Assembly (NCBI GenBank): GCA_027886175.1
Contig: JAJNNQ010000023.1
Coordinates: forward strand, 7,147,001-7,211,000
Direction of reading: 5' to 3'
DNA length: 64,000 nt
DNA from: Phylloscopus collybita
Lineage: Eukaryota > Chordata > Aves > Passeriformes > Phylloscopidae
Of this stretch, positions 33,598-44,464 are shown piece by piece. The position numbers and the translations under genes are program-made. Numbering within the stretch: the stretch's first letter is position 1; each line of letters begins with the position of its first letter. The notes under the pieces are model-generated. The model made no database searches, was not told where the DNA came from, and was given only the letters and a program-made list of their open reading frames with translations.

Positions 33598-33665
33598 TGG
33601 GGATCCGATCAGGATCCGATCCTGATCCTGATCCCATCCTGATCCTGATCTGATCCTGATCCCTT
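33598..33665 (+). repeat. GATCCTGATC short tandem repeat
   Basis: Units GATCCTGATCCCATCCTGAT recur. The same word family reappears at 35822-35876. Confidence 0.85.
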
Positions 33666-34021
33666 CCTGCAGCCTCAGGGGGCCTCCCTGGAGAAGCCCT
33701 GGAGCTGTTGATAAAAAGGAATTTTGGTGGGGAATTTTTAACTGTTTTTCATTGGGTTCTCCAAATATTTTGTCGGTTGTGTTTTCCAAAGGCAGGCACC
33801 AGGAGATTGTCCCTGGGGGATGCCAGGAGCATTCCTGGCTGCTGCCTGTCCACCCTTGTGACCACACTTGTCCATGCCAGGCTCCAGGTGAATTCCATCG
33901 GTGCTGTCTGCATCCCAGGCTTCCCATTTCCAGCACTGGCTTTCCCTATCTTTTTATCCTGCCTGGGAATTTTGCTGTGCATCCATAGAGGGCTCTCAGC
34001 AGGGACTGATCCAGGGGGAGT

Positions 34022-34192
34022 TGAAGCTCTGGGATGGAATTCCCAGCTCTGGGATGGAATTGCCAGCTTTGGGATGGAATTGCCCTCTCTGGAATGGAAT
34101 TCCCAGCTCTGGGATGGAATTGCCCTCTCTGGGGTGGAATTCCCAGCTCTGATATGGAATTCTCAGCTCTAGGATGGAATTCCCAGCTCTGT
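34022..34192 (+). repeat. Minisatellite, about 21-bp unit (CTCTGGGATGGAATTCCCAG)
   Basis: About eight copies of GGGATGGAATTCCCAGCTCT with GGAATTGCC variants. Each unit contains an EcoRI-type GAATTC or relic. Confidence 0.92.
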
Positions 34193-37060
34193 GACCTGGG
34201 GTGGAGGCTGGAATGTCCCTTTGGGAGAGCTGCACATGGAGTTCCCTGGAGAAATGGCTTGGCCAGAGGTTTGGGGTGACTTTCATTCCCCAAGCGCGTT
34301 ATCCTGAGTTTTGTTGATCCTTGGGATGGGTTTTGCCCATGGCAGAGCCAAGGGCAAGGACAATCTTTGAATGTGGGGAGTTCACAGCAGTTGAACTGTG
34401 CTGAAATTCCAAGGATCAGTAATTCCACGGGGGGGCTCCAGGGCACAGGGAGGTGACGATTTTGAATTGATCAGCTGGGGAATTCTCCAACAGAAGCCTG
34501 ACCCTTTCTCTCCCAAATCTTAATTAATTCCTCTTCCTGGAAAAAAGTTTGCCTTTGAATTTCATGATTTTCCCACCTCTAGAAGGGTTTCTCCTCCATC
34601 CTTCCTTGCATTTTCCCTTTTACTTCTTCATTCCTCCTCCTGTCCAAACAAAGCAGAAAAGGGGAAAATTAATTCCAAGCAGAAATCAAGACCCTGGGAA
34701 AAGTCTGAGCACTTTCATTTCTCATTGAAAACCAGAACAATCTCTCAGTTTGAAGGGCTGGCAGGGCTCAATTCCCATCCAGAACAACCCTGACCCCTTT
34801 GGAGATGCCCTGGGATCGGATGCTGAGTGCTCCAGCCTTGTCCAGGGCCACTTTCCATGAGCCAGAAAGGAGCAGGGATGGAGAATGGAGAAGGGAAAAC
34901 TTCCATTGCTCATTTTTCCGTGCTGTTTTCCCGCCCGGCGCCCTGGATGAGCAGAGGAGCTGTTGGCCCATCTGTTTCCAGCACCATTAAAAGGCCTCTG
35001 ACTGCATGGGGCCCTCAGAAATAAAATAAAAATAAGACCCTTTGGTCTGAAAATGTCAAAGGCTCTTTGATCCTGGCCGCCCCCCAGCTGAGCCCACATC
35101 CTCCCAGAGCTGAGCAGGAGGAGTGGGTTCCCACCATTCCTCACCCCAGCAAAGGCCTCCCCCTCCCCTTCCCACCCTGTTTTTTGGGAAATGAAGGAAG
35201 TTCAGCGCTTGGGGTTGGTGACCTTGGAGTGCTGCTCCCCTGGAATTTTCCTCCATCCCCTTTCCTGCCCACCTCGGGCTCAGGAGGGGAGAGGTTCAAG
35301 CCTGTTGGGCAGGGGCTGGGAGGAGGGGAGGCTCTGCTGGGCTCCGGGGGCAGAGCTGGGGAAGGGCCAGCAGGATGTGGTCAATGACCCTGGGATTGCT
35401 CCAACATGGGCTGGCTGCTCCTCAGCCCCGGGGTCCCGTGCTCCTGGGAGCCCAGGGAGGCTCCTGGATGATGCAGTGCGGGAATTCAGCGCTGGTTTGG
35501 CAGCGCTGCGCCTCCCCAGGGAGGGGCTTCAGCCTCCGGGAACTGCACTCGGTAAAAGGACATTTAGGAAGATGCTCAGGATATCCCTGGGAGTCCAGGA
35601 GAGCTCCTTTTATTTGTCAGACTCAGGGACAGCAGAGGTCCTGCTGTGTTGGAGAGGGGAAGAGAAGGGTTTTAATTTAGGAGAAAAGGCGAATTGTTTC
35701 CTTCCTAAAAGTTTGGAAGTGTTTGGGGCCTGGTTTTGGGGAGTTTGGGTTGACACAACGCTGTGCCCAGGGTGGGGGGCTGCTTCCCTGTGTGGGGTCT
35801 GTGCAGCTGGGGCTGGATAGGTGATCCCATCCTGATCCTGATCCCATCCTGATCCTGATCCCAATCCCAACCCCATCCCGAAAGTCGAGCAGGGGCTGGG
35901 GGCACTCACCTGTCCCAGGTGAGGCAGCTCCAGGTTTGGGCACTGGAGGAGGAGCAGAGGAGGGTCGGGGTCAGGTGGGACTCTCATGGGAGCACTTGTG
36001 GGAGCGTGTGTGGGGTGACCCTGATCCTCAGAGTGTCTGGGGCTCCCCCAAAGCCAGGACAGCAAGGTTTGGTGGCTCTGCAGATCCCCTGGTTTGGTGG
36101 AAGGTGACAACGGTGACATCGCAATGCCACAGCGCTCTGGCACAGGAGAGGGGGAGGTTTTGTCCTCTCTTGCCACGATGGGAAACTGCAGCCCCATTTC
36201 TGACTCTTTCCCTCTTTGAACAGGTGTCACTCTGTGGGGTCAGGTGGCTCCTGGGGCCGGTGCTGGGTGGGAAGCCCCTTGGAGGATGGGACATAGGACC
36301 TTGTGTCCTCCAGCCTAATTTTTAGGTAGGACAGGCCTAACTGCTTCAAATATATATTTAAAAAAAAAGCTGTTCTAATTAGGATCCTCCCCCCAGATGT
36401 TTGAAGCAGAGAACGTTTGAAAGGTTTGTGACAAGCTTTTCTCGCCCCTCCCTGCCCCTCGTGTGGAATTCCTGCCGCCTGGGTCCCACCCAGCTCTCCA
36501 GGGACTCCGGGCTGGGTTTGGTGCTGGCCCCACGCGTGGTCCCAGGGCCTGTCCTGCCCTTCCCGGGTTGTTGGCTCCTCTCTCATCCCCTGGCTTGGCC
36601 CTTCCCGCAGGGCTGGAGGTGTGCGGGCAGCCCCTCCTCCGGGATGCTCCTTTTTATTGCAAACAGACTTTTTGGGAAGCACTGCCTCCTCCTCCGGCCA
36701 CTCAGACCTTGGAAATTCAGCTCTGCCTGAGCCCTGGCCACCCAGTGTGTCACCTTTCCTCCCTCCTCCTCCTCCTCCTCGCCCCATTCCTGCCGGACGG
36801 GGCGGCTCCTCTCCCTCCTGCGGGGCTGCTCAGAGTCCCCCGGTGCTGCCGGTGACACAGCAAGAAGTGGAAAAACCACTCGGTTTCCCCAGAGATGTGC
36901 TCAGGGCAGGGCATTATTATTATTTTTTTGGCCAACCAGGCCTCCCCGGCAGCTGTTGAGCAATCCCTGGTCCTCCCAAAACAAACAGGGAGCAGCTCTG
37001 GTGGCCAAATGTTGCAGGGAACGAGCTCCTTGGAACCAGCGTCAGCTCAACAGCTGCGCT
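34193..37060. other. Gene-free DNA
   Basis: Unique DNA with the second GATCCTGATCC cluster at 35822-35876. AT-containing DNA at 34450-34720 and 34980-35075 (with CTCTTTGATCC) may be conserved. No gene is supported. Confidence 0.45.
35822..35876 (+). repeat. GATCCTGATC short tandem repeat, second site
   Basis: The same words as at 33598-33665 (CATCCTGATCCTGATCCCAT), 2.2 kb away. Confidence 0.85.
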
Positions 37061-37065
37061 TCCAC

Positions 37066-37118
37066 ATCCTCCTCCTCCTCCTCCTCCTCCTCCTCCTCCT
37101 CCTCCTCTTCCTCCTCCT
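37066..37118 (+). repeat. (TCC)n microsatellite
   Basis: About 17 TCC triplets with one TTCC interruption. Confidence 0.92.
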
Positions 37119-37407
37119 CACAGGGACAGGGCACTCCAGGCTGCAATCCCAAAGGATGATGTTTGAGGCTAAAGACGTTGGATTTGCCACCACGTTCTTC
37201 AGTGTTAAAGATTTTTAGGGGGTTTAGCCCAGGAGTGGAGGCTGATTTTTGGTTCCCAGCCCATCTTCCCGTGCTGTGGCGGCTCCCGGGGTTTGGGGTT
37301 TGTGACAGGTCTGCATCTCAAATCCCCCTGTGTGTCTGCCTCCTGCTCCCCCTCACCTGCCCGGGCACAGCTCCCAGCTCCCCCAGGGTGCTGCCCAGTG
37401 ACAATGA

Positions 37408-37568
37408 TCCCAAATCGGGCATTATTTACCCATGAAATTTGGCATTATTTACCTGTGAACCCGGGCATTATTTATCCATGAAATGGGGCATTTTTTACCT
37501 GTGAAACCAGGCATTTTTTACCTGTGAATTTGGGCATTATTTACCTCTGAAACCGGGCATTATTTAGC
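37408..37568 (+). repeat. Minisatellite, about 20-22-bp unit (GGGCATTATTTACC)
   Basis: Seven to eight units of GGGCATTATTTACCTGTGAA with CCATGAAAT variants. The T-rich words give a SOX- and FOX-poor AT block. Confidence 0.9.
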
Positions 37569-38084
37569 CACAAACCCACAATCCTGCTGCTGTTCCTTCC
37601 CAGAAAGGCGAGCCTGGCTCTGGGCGGGACACCAGACACCTGGGCCGGGCTGGACAGGCTTGGAAAAGCCTTTCCCGAGGTAACCCTGCTCCGCACGGCC
37701 GCGGAAACGTCCTCAGCGCTTCTCCCCCGGTTATTCCCGGGACTGATGTTTTTCATTGGTGTTTTTTCCAGCCTGGGGTCTGGGGCTGTGTCCTTCCCCC
37801 AGCCCCGGGGATGAGCAGGGTTTGCTCTGCAGTGGGACGGACAAAGTTGGGTGATAAAAGCACTTCTTGCAGCTCAGGGCTGCCGGGAGCGTTTTCCAGG
37901 GGTGCAAACTGCTGCACTGAGGTGTTTGCAAACAGCTTTTGCTTTTTCAGGGACAATAACCCCCCCGAAATAATAATAAATAATAAGAATAAATGCAAAA
38001 TTCCCACAGGAGAGCTGGAGCACTGGGACTGGGGCTCTTTAACCCTTTCCGAGCTGCTTTTCCCTGTCCAGGGGAGCTGCGGGA

Positions 38085-38310
38085 TGGTGGCTGAAGCTGC
38101 TGCAGGTGCAAAGCTTTAAGGGGAATATCACACCAGCGGTTTATTCAGGGCTGCGCTGTTAATCCCAGTATTTTGTGGGGTTTCCCCCTTCATTTTAAAG
38201 CCGCTCTGGCTGTTCCTTGGGTTTGTAAAAGTCCAGGTGTGGGATCCTGGCTGGAGCTGCTGCAGGTGCAAAGCTTTAAGGAGAATATCAAGCAATTTAT
38301 TCAGAATTAT
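38085..38310 (+). repeat. Tandem direct repeat, about 168-bp period
   Basis: GAGCTGCTGCAGGTGCAAAG then CTTTAAGGAGAATATCA recurs at 38092-38132 and 38253-38293, each followed by a TTTATTCAG word. CTGGCTGTTCCTTGGGTT also recurs near 38207 and 38417, showing a decayed long-period repeat. Confidence 0.75.
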
Positions 38311-38544
38311 GCTAATAATATATATATAAAACAATATATATAAAAACAATATATAATGTTAATAATAGGAAATATCCTAATATTTCTTTTTTTTTCTTCT
38401 TCTTTCAAACTCATTTTGGCTGTTCCTTGAGTTCCTAACAATCCAGATCTGTGCTGTGCTCGCCCATATTTGTGCCACCACGAGAGGAAAGCCCCCGAGC
38501 CCCATAATTTTTAGGCTGGAACGGGATTTTTTGGGGTTTTTTTT

Positions 38545-38740
38545 GGTTTTCTTTTTTGAAGCTCAACGTGAGGCTTGCATAAAGCTCTTAAAAATTAGTG
38601 CTGCCTTTCAAGCCCAAGGGCCGGAATAAGGTTTACAAGCCATAAAAGCCTCTTATCAAAGTTGATTTCCTCCAACGCACCTTTCATCTTTTATAGTATT
38701 TGCTTTTCAAATCCTTGAACTTAAAAGGATTAAACAGGTT
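38545..38740. promoter_or_regulatory. Candidate conserved regulatory element with TCF/LEF site
   Basis: Repeat-free AT-containing DNA with CTTATCAAAGTTGATTTCC, where ATCAAAG (38655-38661) is the TCF/LEF core. CTTGCATAAAG and several TTAAAA/TTTATAG words are also present. It lies about 10.6 kb beyond the SOX9 3' end. SOX9 responds to Wnt signals in several tissues, but this link is inferred. Confidence 0.35.
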
Positions 38741-38744
38741 AAAA

Positions 38745-40185
38745 GAAAAAAAAAAAAAGGAAAAAAAAAAAAAAAGGGAGGTGGGGAGAGAAAACAAACA
38801 GGAGGGAAGATGGATTGGGTTTGGATTAGGGGAGGCCCGGATGAAATATGAATTAGGAGAAAGTCTAAACAAAGAGTTGTCATTTTCCTGAGCTGCTGGA
38901 CGTTCCCGGGCTCCAGGGAACATTTCATTTCTCCAGGTTCTTTTATTTCACTTTGCAGAAGGAGTGGAGCAGGGAGCAGCTGAGATTGGGAATCTCTGTG
39001 GTTCCTTTGAGGGACCCACCCCAAACCTGACTGAGTTTTGCCCTGAGTTTTTCCTTCCTGGGCAGGAAACCTCAGGAGAGGAGAGCAAAGGTTTGCCCTG
39101 CCAAAAAAAAAACCCAAATAAAAAAAGCTACAAAAATTCCAGGAGCTGCGAGAGGGATCAGTGATCTCCTCTCCTCTCAGAGAACTGGAAAAGCATCGTG
39201 GAGGACTGGGGGCTTTGCAGGATTTCCCTGGACACAGCAGGGGCTGGAGCAGGGAGGGGCACAAACTCTACTGCTGCAGTGGGATCCTGACCCCAAATCC
39301 CATCCCTGTGACTCTGGAATATCCCAAATCCCATCCCTGAGACTTGGGAATATCCCAAATCTCATCCCTTTGACCCCACTGCTGCAGTGGGATCCTGGTC
39401 AGTCCTGTGGCCTGGGAGGGGCTGGAATTGCCAGGGCAGCTCTGGGATGCTCAGGTGGAGCCTCAGGAGTTCTCCCCTGGTGGGAATGCGGGGTGTTCTC
39501 AACCCTGGCCTCCACTGGGATGATTTTTGCCATTTTTTTATCTTCCAGTGGTGGAAGGGAGAATAAAAAATGGCAAAACCCAGACCCAGGAGTGGTTCAA
39601 AGCCATTCCCTCCCCACAGCCCTGCTCCCTCTGCTTCCCCCTGAAATTCCTGCCTCAGGGCAGTTCCTGTTCCTGGAACAGAAAATGTTGGCAGAGCACT
39701 CTAGGGAGGTGAAAAGCCTTTGGGATGTGGGTGCCAAACCCCGGCAGCTGCTGGAGGAGCTGGGACTGGGGAGGGAAGGCCTGGCTGGGGTGGTTTGAGG
39801 GTTCAGCCCAGCAGGTGTGTCCATCCCTGACCCCCCCAGCAGCACCCCGAGTTTCCAGAACATTCCAATCCCTGGCAGCGCTCTGGCTCTGCTGCTCCTC
39901 CACCTCCTGGTGCCTCTTGCTGGGAGCTTTGGATTCAATCCCAAGGAAAGAGATGGAAATCCCACTGGGGATGTCCCCCAGCCCTGTTTTGGGCTTGCTG
40001 AAGGCCCCCCAGAGATTTCTGATGGGGATTTTGGCTCTGCAGGAAGGATTTTGGGTTGATTTGTTCTGCTTGATGGGTCTGGGGAGCCCCTCTGGCTTCA
40101 TGGCTTCCCTGGCTTTGGGTCTCTCTGGGATCCTTTTCCAACCAAGAATGGAGCACGAGGGAGGGAGCAGGTGTGGGGTGGCTTT
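38745..40185. other. Gene-free DNA
   Basis: An A-rich tract (38745-38777) leads into unique GC-moderate DNA with a short direct repeat of ATCCCATCCCTGWGACT around 39297-39370. No gene is supported. Confidence 0.5.
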
Positions 40186-40189
40186 TGAA

Positions 40190-40412
40190 CTGAATATTTT
40201 GGGGCAGATAAAAGATTTTGGGGCTGATAAAAGGTTCTGGGGCTGATGAAATATTTTGGGGCTGATAAAATGTTCTGGGGCTGATAAGAGATTCTGGGGT
40301 GGAAAAAGTGTTTTGGGGCTGATAAAAAAAAAATTCTGGGGCTGATAAAAAAATCTGGAGCTGATAAAAGGTTCTGGGGCTGATAAAAGATTCTGGGGCT
40401 GGTAAAAGGTTT
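40190..40412 (+). repeat. Minisatellite, about 20-bp unit (GGGGCTGATAAAAGATTCTG)
   Basis: About ten copies of TTCTGGGGCTGATAAAAG. Most contain a GATAA core, so the array is also a run of potential GATA sites. Confidence 0.92.
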
Positions 40413-41044
40413 CTAAACTTCCTCCCATGGAGCAAAATCCTCTGACTGGAGGCTCTGAAACTCTTTGCAGAAGTGAAGCTGCAAATCCCACTGCCAGGGA
40501 TGGGACTTTGCCCATTGGGAAAGCAAATCCCTTCTGGAAATGAGGCTTGGGAATTTCTTAGAGCCATAAATCCACCCTTATTCTCCCTTTCCGAGCTGCT
40601 CTTTGCTCTGGCCCGTGGTCACTGTGCTGCTCTCAGTGGGATCAGGGGATCTGGGAGTTTTCTCCTGGCTCTGCTGGAATTATTTGGAAATCAGCTCCCA
40701 TTTTACAGCTTTTCTTGGGAAAATGAGTCTGCCCAGTCCTTGTGCCTTTGACACCAACCTGCTCCCATCTGCTGCCTAAGGAGTAGGGGGGAAGCAGCTG
40801 GGAAGGGGAAGATTCCAGGAGAGGGGCTCAGCTCCTGCCCTGAGCTGTCCCGGGCCAGCCCTCCCCTCTTCCCCCAGAGCCAGTAGAAACCCCTCGGAGG
40901 CGTTGATTTGGGAGCAGGAAAAGCTTTTGGAGCCTTCCCGGCTGCTGCGGGGCCTCAGGGAGAGCAGAGCCCACCTGGGCTTGGTGGGAAAACCATCCCG
41001 AGGCTGCGCGGGGTGCGGCTTCCATTGATTTTATTGAGTTATAA

Positions 41045-41205
41045 AGTATCCCGCGGGAGGAATCCTTCCCTGCGGGGCTGGGGAGGCCCTGGCACGGGTT
41101 ACCCCATCCCTGGAAGCATCCGGAGCATCCTGAGGCGGTGGGAGCTGTCGGGTGGAGCGGGATGAGCTTTGAGGTCCGTTCCGAGCCGAACCGTTCCAAG
41201 ATTCC
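41045..41205 (+). mobile_element. CR1 LINE 3' fragment
   Basis: CCCCATCCCTGGAAGCATCC, then GGGATGAGCTTTGAGGTCCG and CGAACCGTTCCAAGATTCCG match a GC-decorated CR1 end in sense orientation. Confidence 0.75.
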
Positions 41206-41212
41206 GCTCCAC

Positions 41213-41535
41213 AAAAAAATCCCCAAAAAACAACACAACAACAACAAAAACAACAAACCAACCCCCCCCCAAACCTAAAAACCAACAAAATACAAAAAAA
41301 ACCAACCAAAAAAAACCGTAAAAAACAACAAAATACCAAAAAAAACCCCAAAGAAACCCTAAAAACCAACAAAATACCAATAAAAACCCCAAAACCACAA
41401 AAACCCCAACTAAACAAAACGAAAACAAACAAAATCCCCAACAAAACACCCCCAAACAAACAAACAAACGAACAAGAAAACACAACAAAAAACCACCACC
41501 AAACCCCCCAAAAAAACCCAAAAAACCCACCCAGA
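41213..41535 (+). repeat. A/C-rich low-complexity tract
   Basis: AAAACCCCAAAAACCAACAAAATAC-type sequence over 320 bp directly after a CR1 end. It looks like an expanded simple repeat. The minus strand stays open as F/G/W-rich artefact frames. Confidence 0.9.
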
Positions 41536-41639
41536 ACCAAACGGAGCCGGCGGACGGAGGGATGCGGGGGCTGCCGAGGGGGAGCCCAGCACCCATTAAT
41601 TAATTAATTAAAATCTCCAAGCCGTGCGGAGCCCGGCTG

Positions 41640-41797
41640 GCCTTGGCTAAAAGCAGTGTGAGAACCTCGCTCGCGGCGTTCCTGCGTCGTCCGGGGCTGA
41701 AGTGTTGTCATCCGAGGCTGCTCTGCATGACAATGCCCACCGCTCTAATTATGCACGAGGATGCTAATGAGCTCCGAGCGGGCTGCAGCGCCATGGG
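41640..41797. promoter_or_regulatory. Candidate conserved regulatory element with SOX-POU composite site
   Basis: The block contains GTTGTCATC, TCTGCATGACAATGC (41722-41736, shared with the element at 26593), CTCTAATTATGCACG and GGATGCTAATGAGC. Read on the minus strand, GCATTGTCATGCAGA resembles the SOX-POU composite CATTGTNATGCAAAT, and ATGCTAAT is an octamer variant. It ends abruptly at a poly-A tract. It lies about 7.5 kb beyond the SOX9 3' end. Enhancer function is inferred. Confidence 0.5.

Positions 41798-41850
<53 letters not shown>
41798..41850 (+). repeat. Poly-A tract
   Basis: A 41-base A run, one G, then ten more A bases. A 14-G run follows at 41888-41901. Confidence 0.9.
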
Positions 41851-42501
41851 GGCTCTGTTTGGCCGGGCAAAAGGAGGGGGGGTAGGTGGGGGGGGGGGGG
41901 GCAAGAAGGAGAAAGAAAATCCACCCAAACAAAATAAACTATGACAGTCCGGGCAGGGAGGAGGAGTGGGGGGCAGCAGAGGGGCTCAGGAGGGTGAGGA
42001 TGGGGCTGATAAAGGCTCAGGTTTGGGGGTTTTTGGGAGTTTATTCGCGGTGTCTGTGCTGCCTGGAGGGATGAGGTGACCTAAAGAAAAAGAAAAAAAA
42101 ACGGTGCAAAATGCGGGCTGTGATTTGCAAGCATCCCAGGAATTGTTTGTGCGGCGCAGCAGGAGCTGGGACGGGGAGGGGGAAACTGAGGCATGGAGGA
42201 GCTCAGCTCTGCCTGGATGCCAGAGGTGATCCAGCCTTACTTTTCCCGTGTTCCCAGAGCCTCCAGCATCCCATTGTCCTCCCTTATGACCCCAGCACCG
42301 CCTCGAGGAGCAAGCCCTGTTTTATCACCAAAAAAAGCTGGAAACGAAGGGTTTTGCCCACTGCACCTTCCCAAGGATTCCCTGTGGCTTTCCCTCCCCG
42401 TCTTTTTGCAAAGATGGGGATAAAGGAGGGGAGGGCAGCATCCTCCGCTGTGCCCTCCCAGCTCTCCTGGGGGTTATTTTCCCTGTTTCTCTCCTGCTTT
42501 G

Positions 42502-42768
42502 AATCACAGAATCACAGAATCACAGAATCACAGAATCACGAAATTTCCGGGTAGGAAGAGACCTCCAAGGTCATCAAGTCCAACCCAGCCCTAACACCTC
42601 AGCTAGACCAGGGCACCCAGTGCCACATCCAGGCTTTTGTTAAACACACCCAGGGATGGTGACTCCAGCACCTCCCCGGGCAGGCCATTCCAGAACTTTA
42701 TCACTCTTTCCATGAAAAACTTCCCTGATCTCCAACCTGTACTTCCCTTGGTGCAGCTTGAAAGGCTG
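42502..42768 (-). mobile_element. CR1 LINE 3' end, young-looking copy
   Basis: The plus strand starts with four CACAGAAT octamers and reads on as in the copy at 12769, with only scattered differences over about 260 bp. It ends earlier, near GTGCAGCTTG. Confidence 0.9.
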
Positions 42769-43470
42769 AGGCGGCTCTGGAATTGGGAATGTTTGGCACT
42801 GCCCGGATGGAGCCGGCTGAGCTCAGATTCCCGGGACCATAAAGCCACGAAATCCATCCCAGGAGGGGAGAGTGGGGCCCGAATCCCCGACTTTACCGGG
42901 CTCTGTCTCAGGCTGGGCCCCGAGCCCTTGGCTTTGGCACCTCCAGGGAAGTGGAGAAAATTCCAGGAGCCGGGGATGGTGCCTGCTGCACCTGACACCT
43001 GCCAGGGCCGGGGCAGGGCTGCAATTAGCGCTCCCTGAAATGCTCTTAATGAACGTGAAGAGCACTCCAGGGCCAGGTGCAGCTCTGAGGAGCTCCGGCC
43101 TTTCCCTCTCGGCCGTGCTGATGTCACCGGGCTCTGGTGACACCGGGATGACCCTTTAAACCGGGATGGGTCTGAACGCCCTGCTGCTCAGCTCGGGGTT
43201 GTTCCTCTCTGCCATCCCAGTCCCCAGCAGCTGCCAGCAGAGAAAACACAGCTGGGAACATCCGGGGCTGCTCTTCCCGACCTTTTTTTTCCATGGGCAG
43301 AGTCGGGGGAATCTTTCTGCTGCCATGGGCTGGCAGGGAAGGGTCCCTTGGGCATTTTTCTGGGGGCTCAGCCTGGAGAAAAGGAGGCCCAGGGGGGGCT
43401 TGTGGCTTTCCACAGCTCCCTGACAGGAGAGGACAGCCCGGGAGGGGTCAGGATCTGTTCCCAAGGAATG

Positions 43471-43570
43471 CCAGGACAAAAGGAAATGGTCTCAAGCTCC
43501 ACCAGATGAGCTCCAGGCTGGACATCAGGAGGAGTGTCCAGTTGGAAAGGGTGGTCAGACCTTGGGAGGG
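43471..43570 (+). mobile_element. CR1 LINE fragment
   Basis: AGCTCCAGGCTGGACATCAG, GAGGAGTGTCCAGTTGGAAA resembles the same CR1 segment seen at 13200. It runs directly into a minisatellite. Confidence 0.6.
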
Positions 43571-43832
43571 GCTCCAAATCATTGAAGTTTGGAGGAAGAT
43601 GAGGATTAAAATCTGAGCCTGGCTCACTCCAAAGCATTGGGGTTTGAGGGAAGGAGAGGAGGACAAAAATCTGGGCCTGGGTTGCTTCAAGTCATTGAAA
43701 TTTGGGGAAGGGAGAGGAGGGAGAAAATCTGAGCCTGATTTGCTCCAAATCAGAGGAGTTTTGGGGAAGATGAGGACGAAAATCTGAACCTGGCTTGGTC
43801 CAAATCCCTGGAATTCAGGGGTGGGAGAGGAG
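43562..43832 (+). repeat. Minisatellite, about 60-bp unit
   Basis: Four to five units with ATCTGAGCCTGGCTTGCTCC, AAATCATTGGAATTTGGGGA and AGAGGAGGA words. Confidence 0.85.
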
Positions 43833-43854
43833 GACGCAACCATCCAGCGCGCAC

Positions 43855-43881
<27 letters not shown>
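43855..43881 (+). repeat. Poly-A tract
   Basis: A 27-base A run between the minisatellite and the conserved-looking block. Confidence 0.9.
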
Positions 43882-43886
<5 letters not shown>

Positions 43887-43959
43887 CTGCGAATGCAGAC
43901 CTCGGGCTTTTCCCTAGAGAAAAGGGGGACAGGCAGCTCGGGGGACCCGATGACAGCCC

Positions 43960-44295
43960 GAGCCCCCAAAGCAGCCCGGCCCCACAGTGCGGAGCGCTGC
44001 CTCATTGTTTGATCTGGCTGTGAGACAGATTAGCAGCCCCAGGTGGAAAGTCAGAATCTGCATTTAAATGGGCCGCTTATAAAAGGTGGGGAGCGCAGGA
44101 GCCCGCAGCATTATGCGGTGTCTTTAGCACGCCCTAATCTCTCTTTATTTTCTCCGCAGCCTGACCTGGGGGCACAGTTTCTAATTACCAGGTCACCCTG
44201 CTAATATTGTCATTTCCAGCCAGTGGGTGTGAAACCATGGCAACGCCACATTTGCTTCCAAGTTTCTCCAGGAATAAAATTTGCCTTTTAATCAC
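43960..44295. promoter_or_regulatory. Candidate conserved regulatory element
   Basis: The longest repeat-free AT-containing block near SOX9 on the 3' side, about 5 kb beyond its end. It has CATTGTTTGATCT (SOX plus TCF/LEF-like, 44003), GCATTTAAATGGGC, GCATTATGC (44108), CTAATTACC and AATATTGTCATTT (44203, SOX-like). TATAAAAGG (44078) is a chance-possible TATA box. No open frame of interest crosses it. Enhancer or non-coding transcript start are both possible. Confidence 0.45.
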
Positions 44296-44464
44296 AGAAA
44301 ATGACTGGGCGGCTCCTCGCTCCCCCTCCCCTCTCCCTGCCCTGGCTGATGGAATTCATTCTTGGGGCTTTGCAAAGGTGTTCCAAGGGGGAGCTTTGGG
44401 AAGCTTCACCTGGGAGCTGTGGCAAAGATGAGGGGCAAACCTGCCAGGGCCCCTCGAAGTTTCC

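Larger units (their letters stand above)
29661..34020. other. Gene-free DNA
   Basis: Unique GC-rich DNA with low-complexity GGGAAAAAGGGAAAAA and GGGAATGGGAATGG arrays (30435-30660), pyrimidine-rich DNA at 31165-31210 and a GATCCTGATC array (33598-33665). No gene is supported. Confidence 0.5.

Noticed and set aside
44078..44086. TATAAAAGG as a promoter of a hidden gene
   Set aside because: No exon, start codon context or splice signal follows on either strand, so it stays only as a motif within the candidate element.
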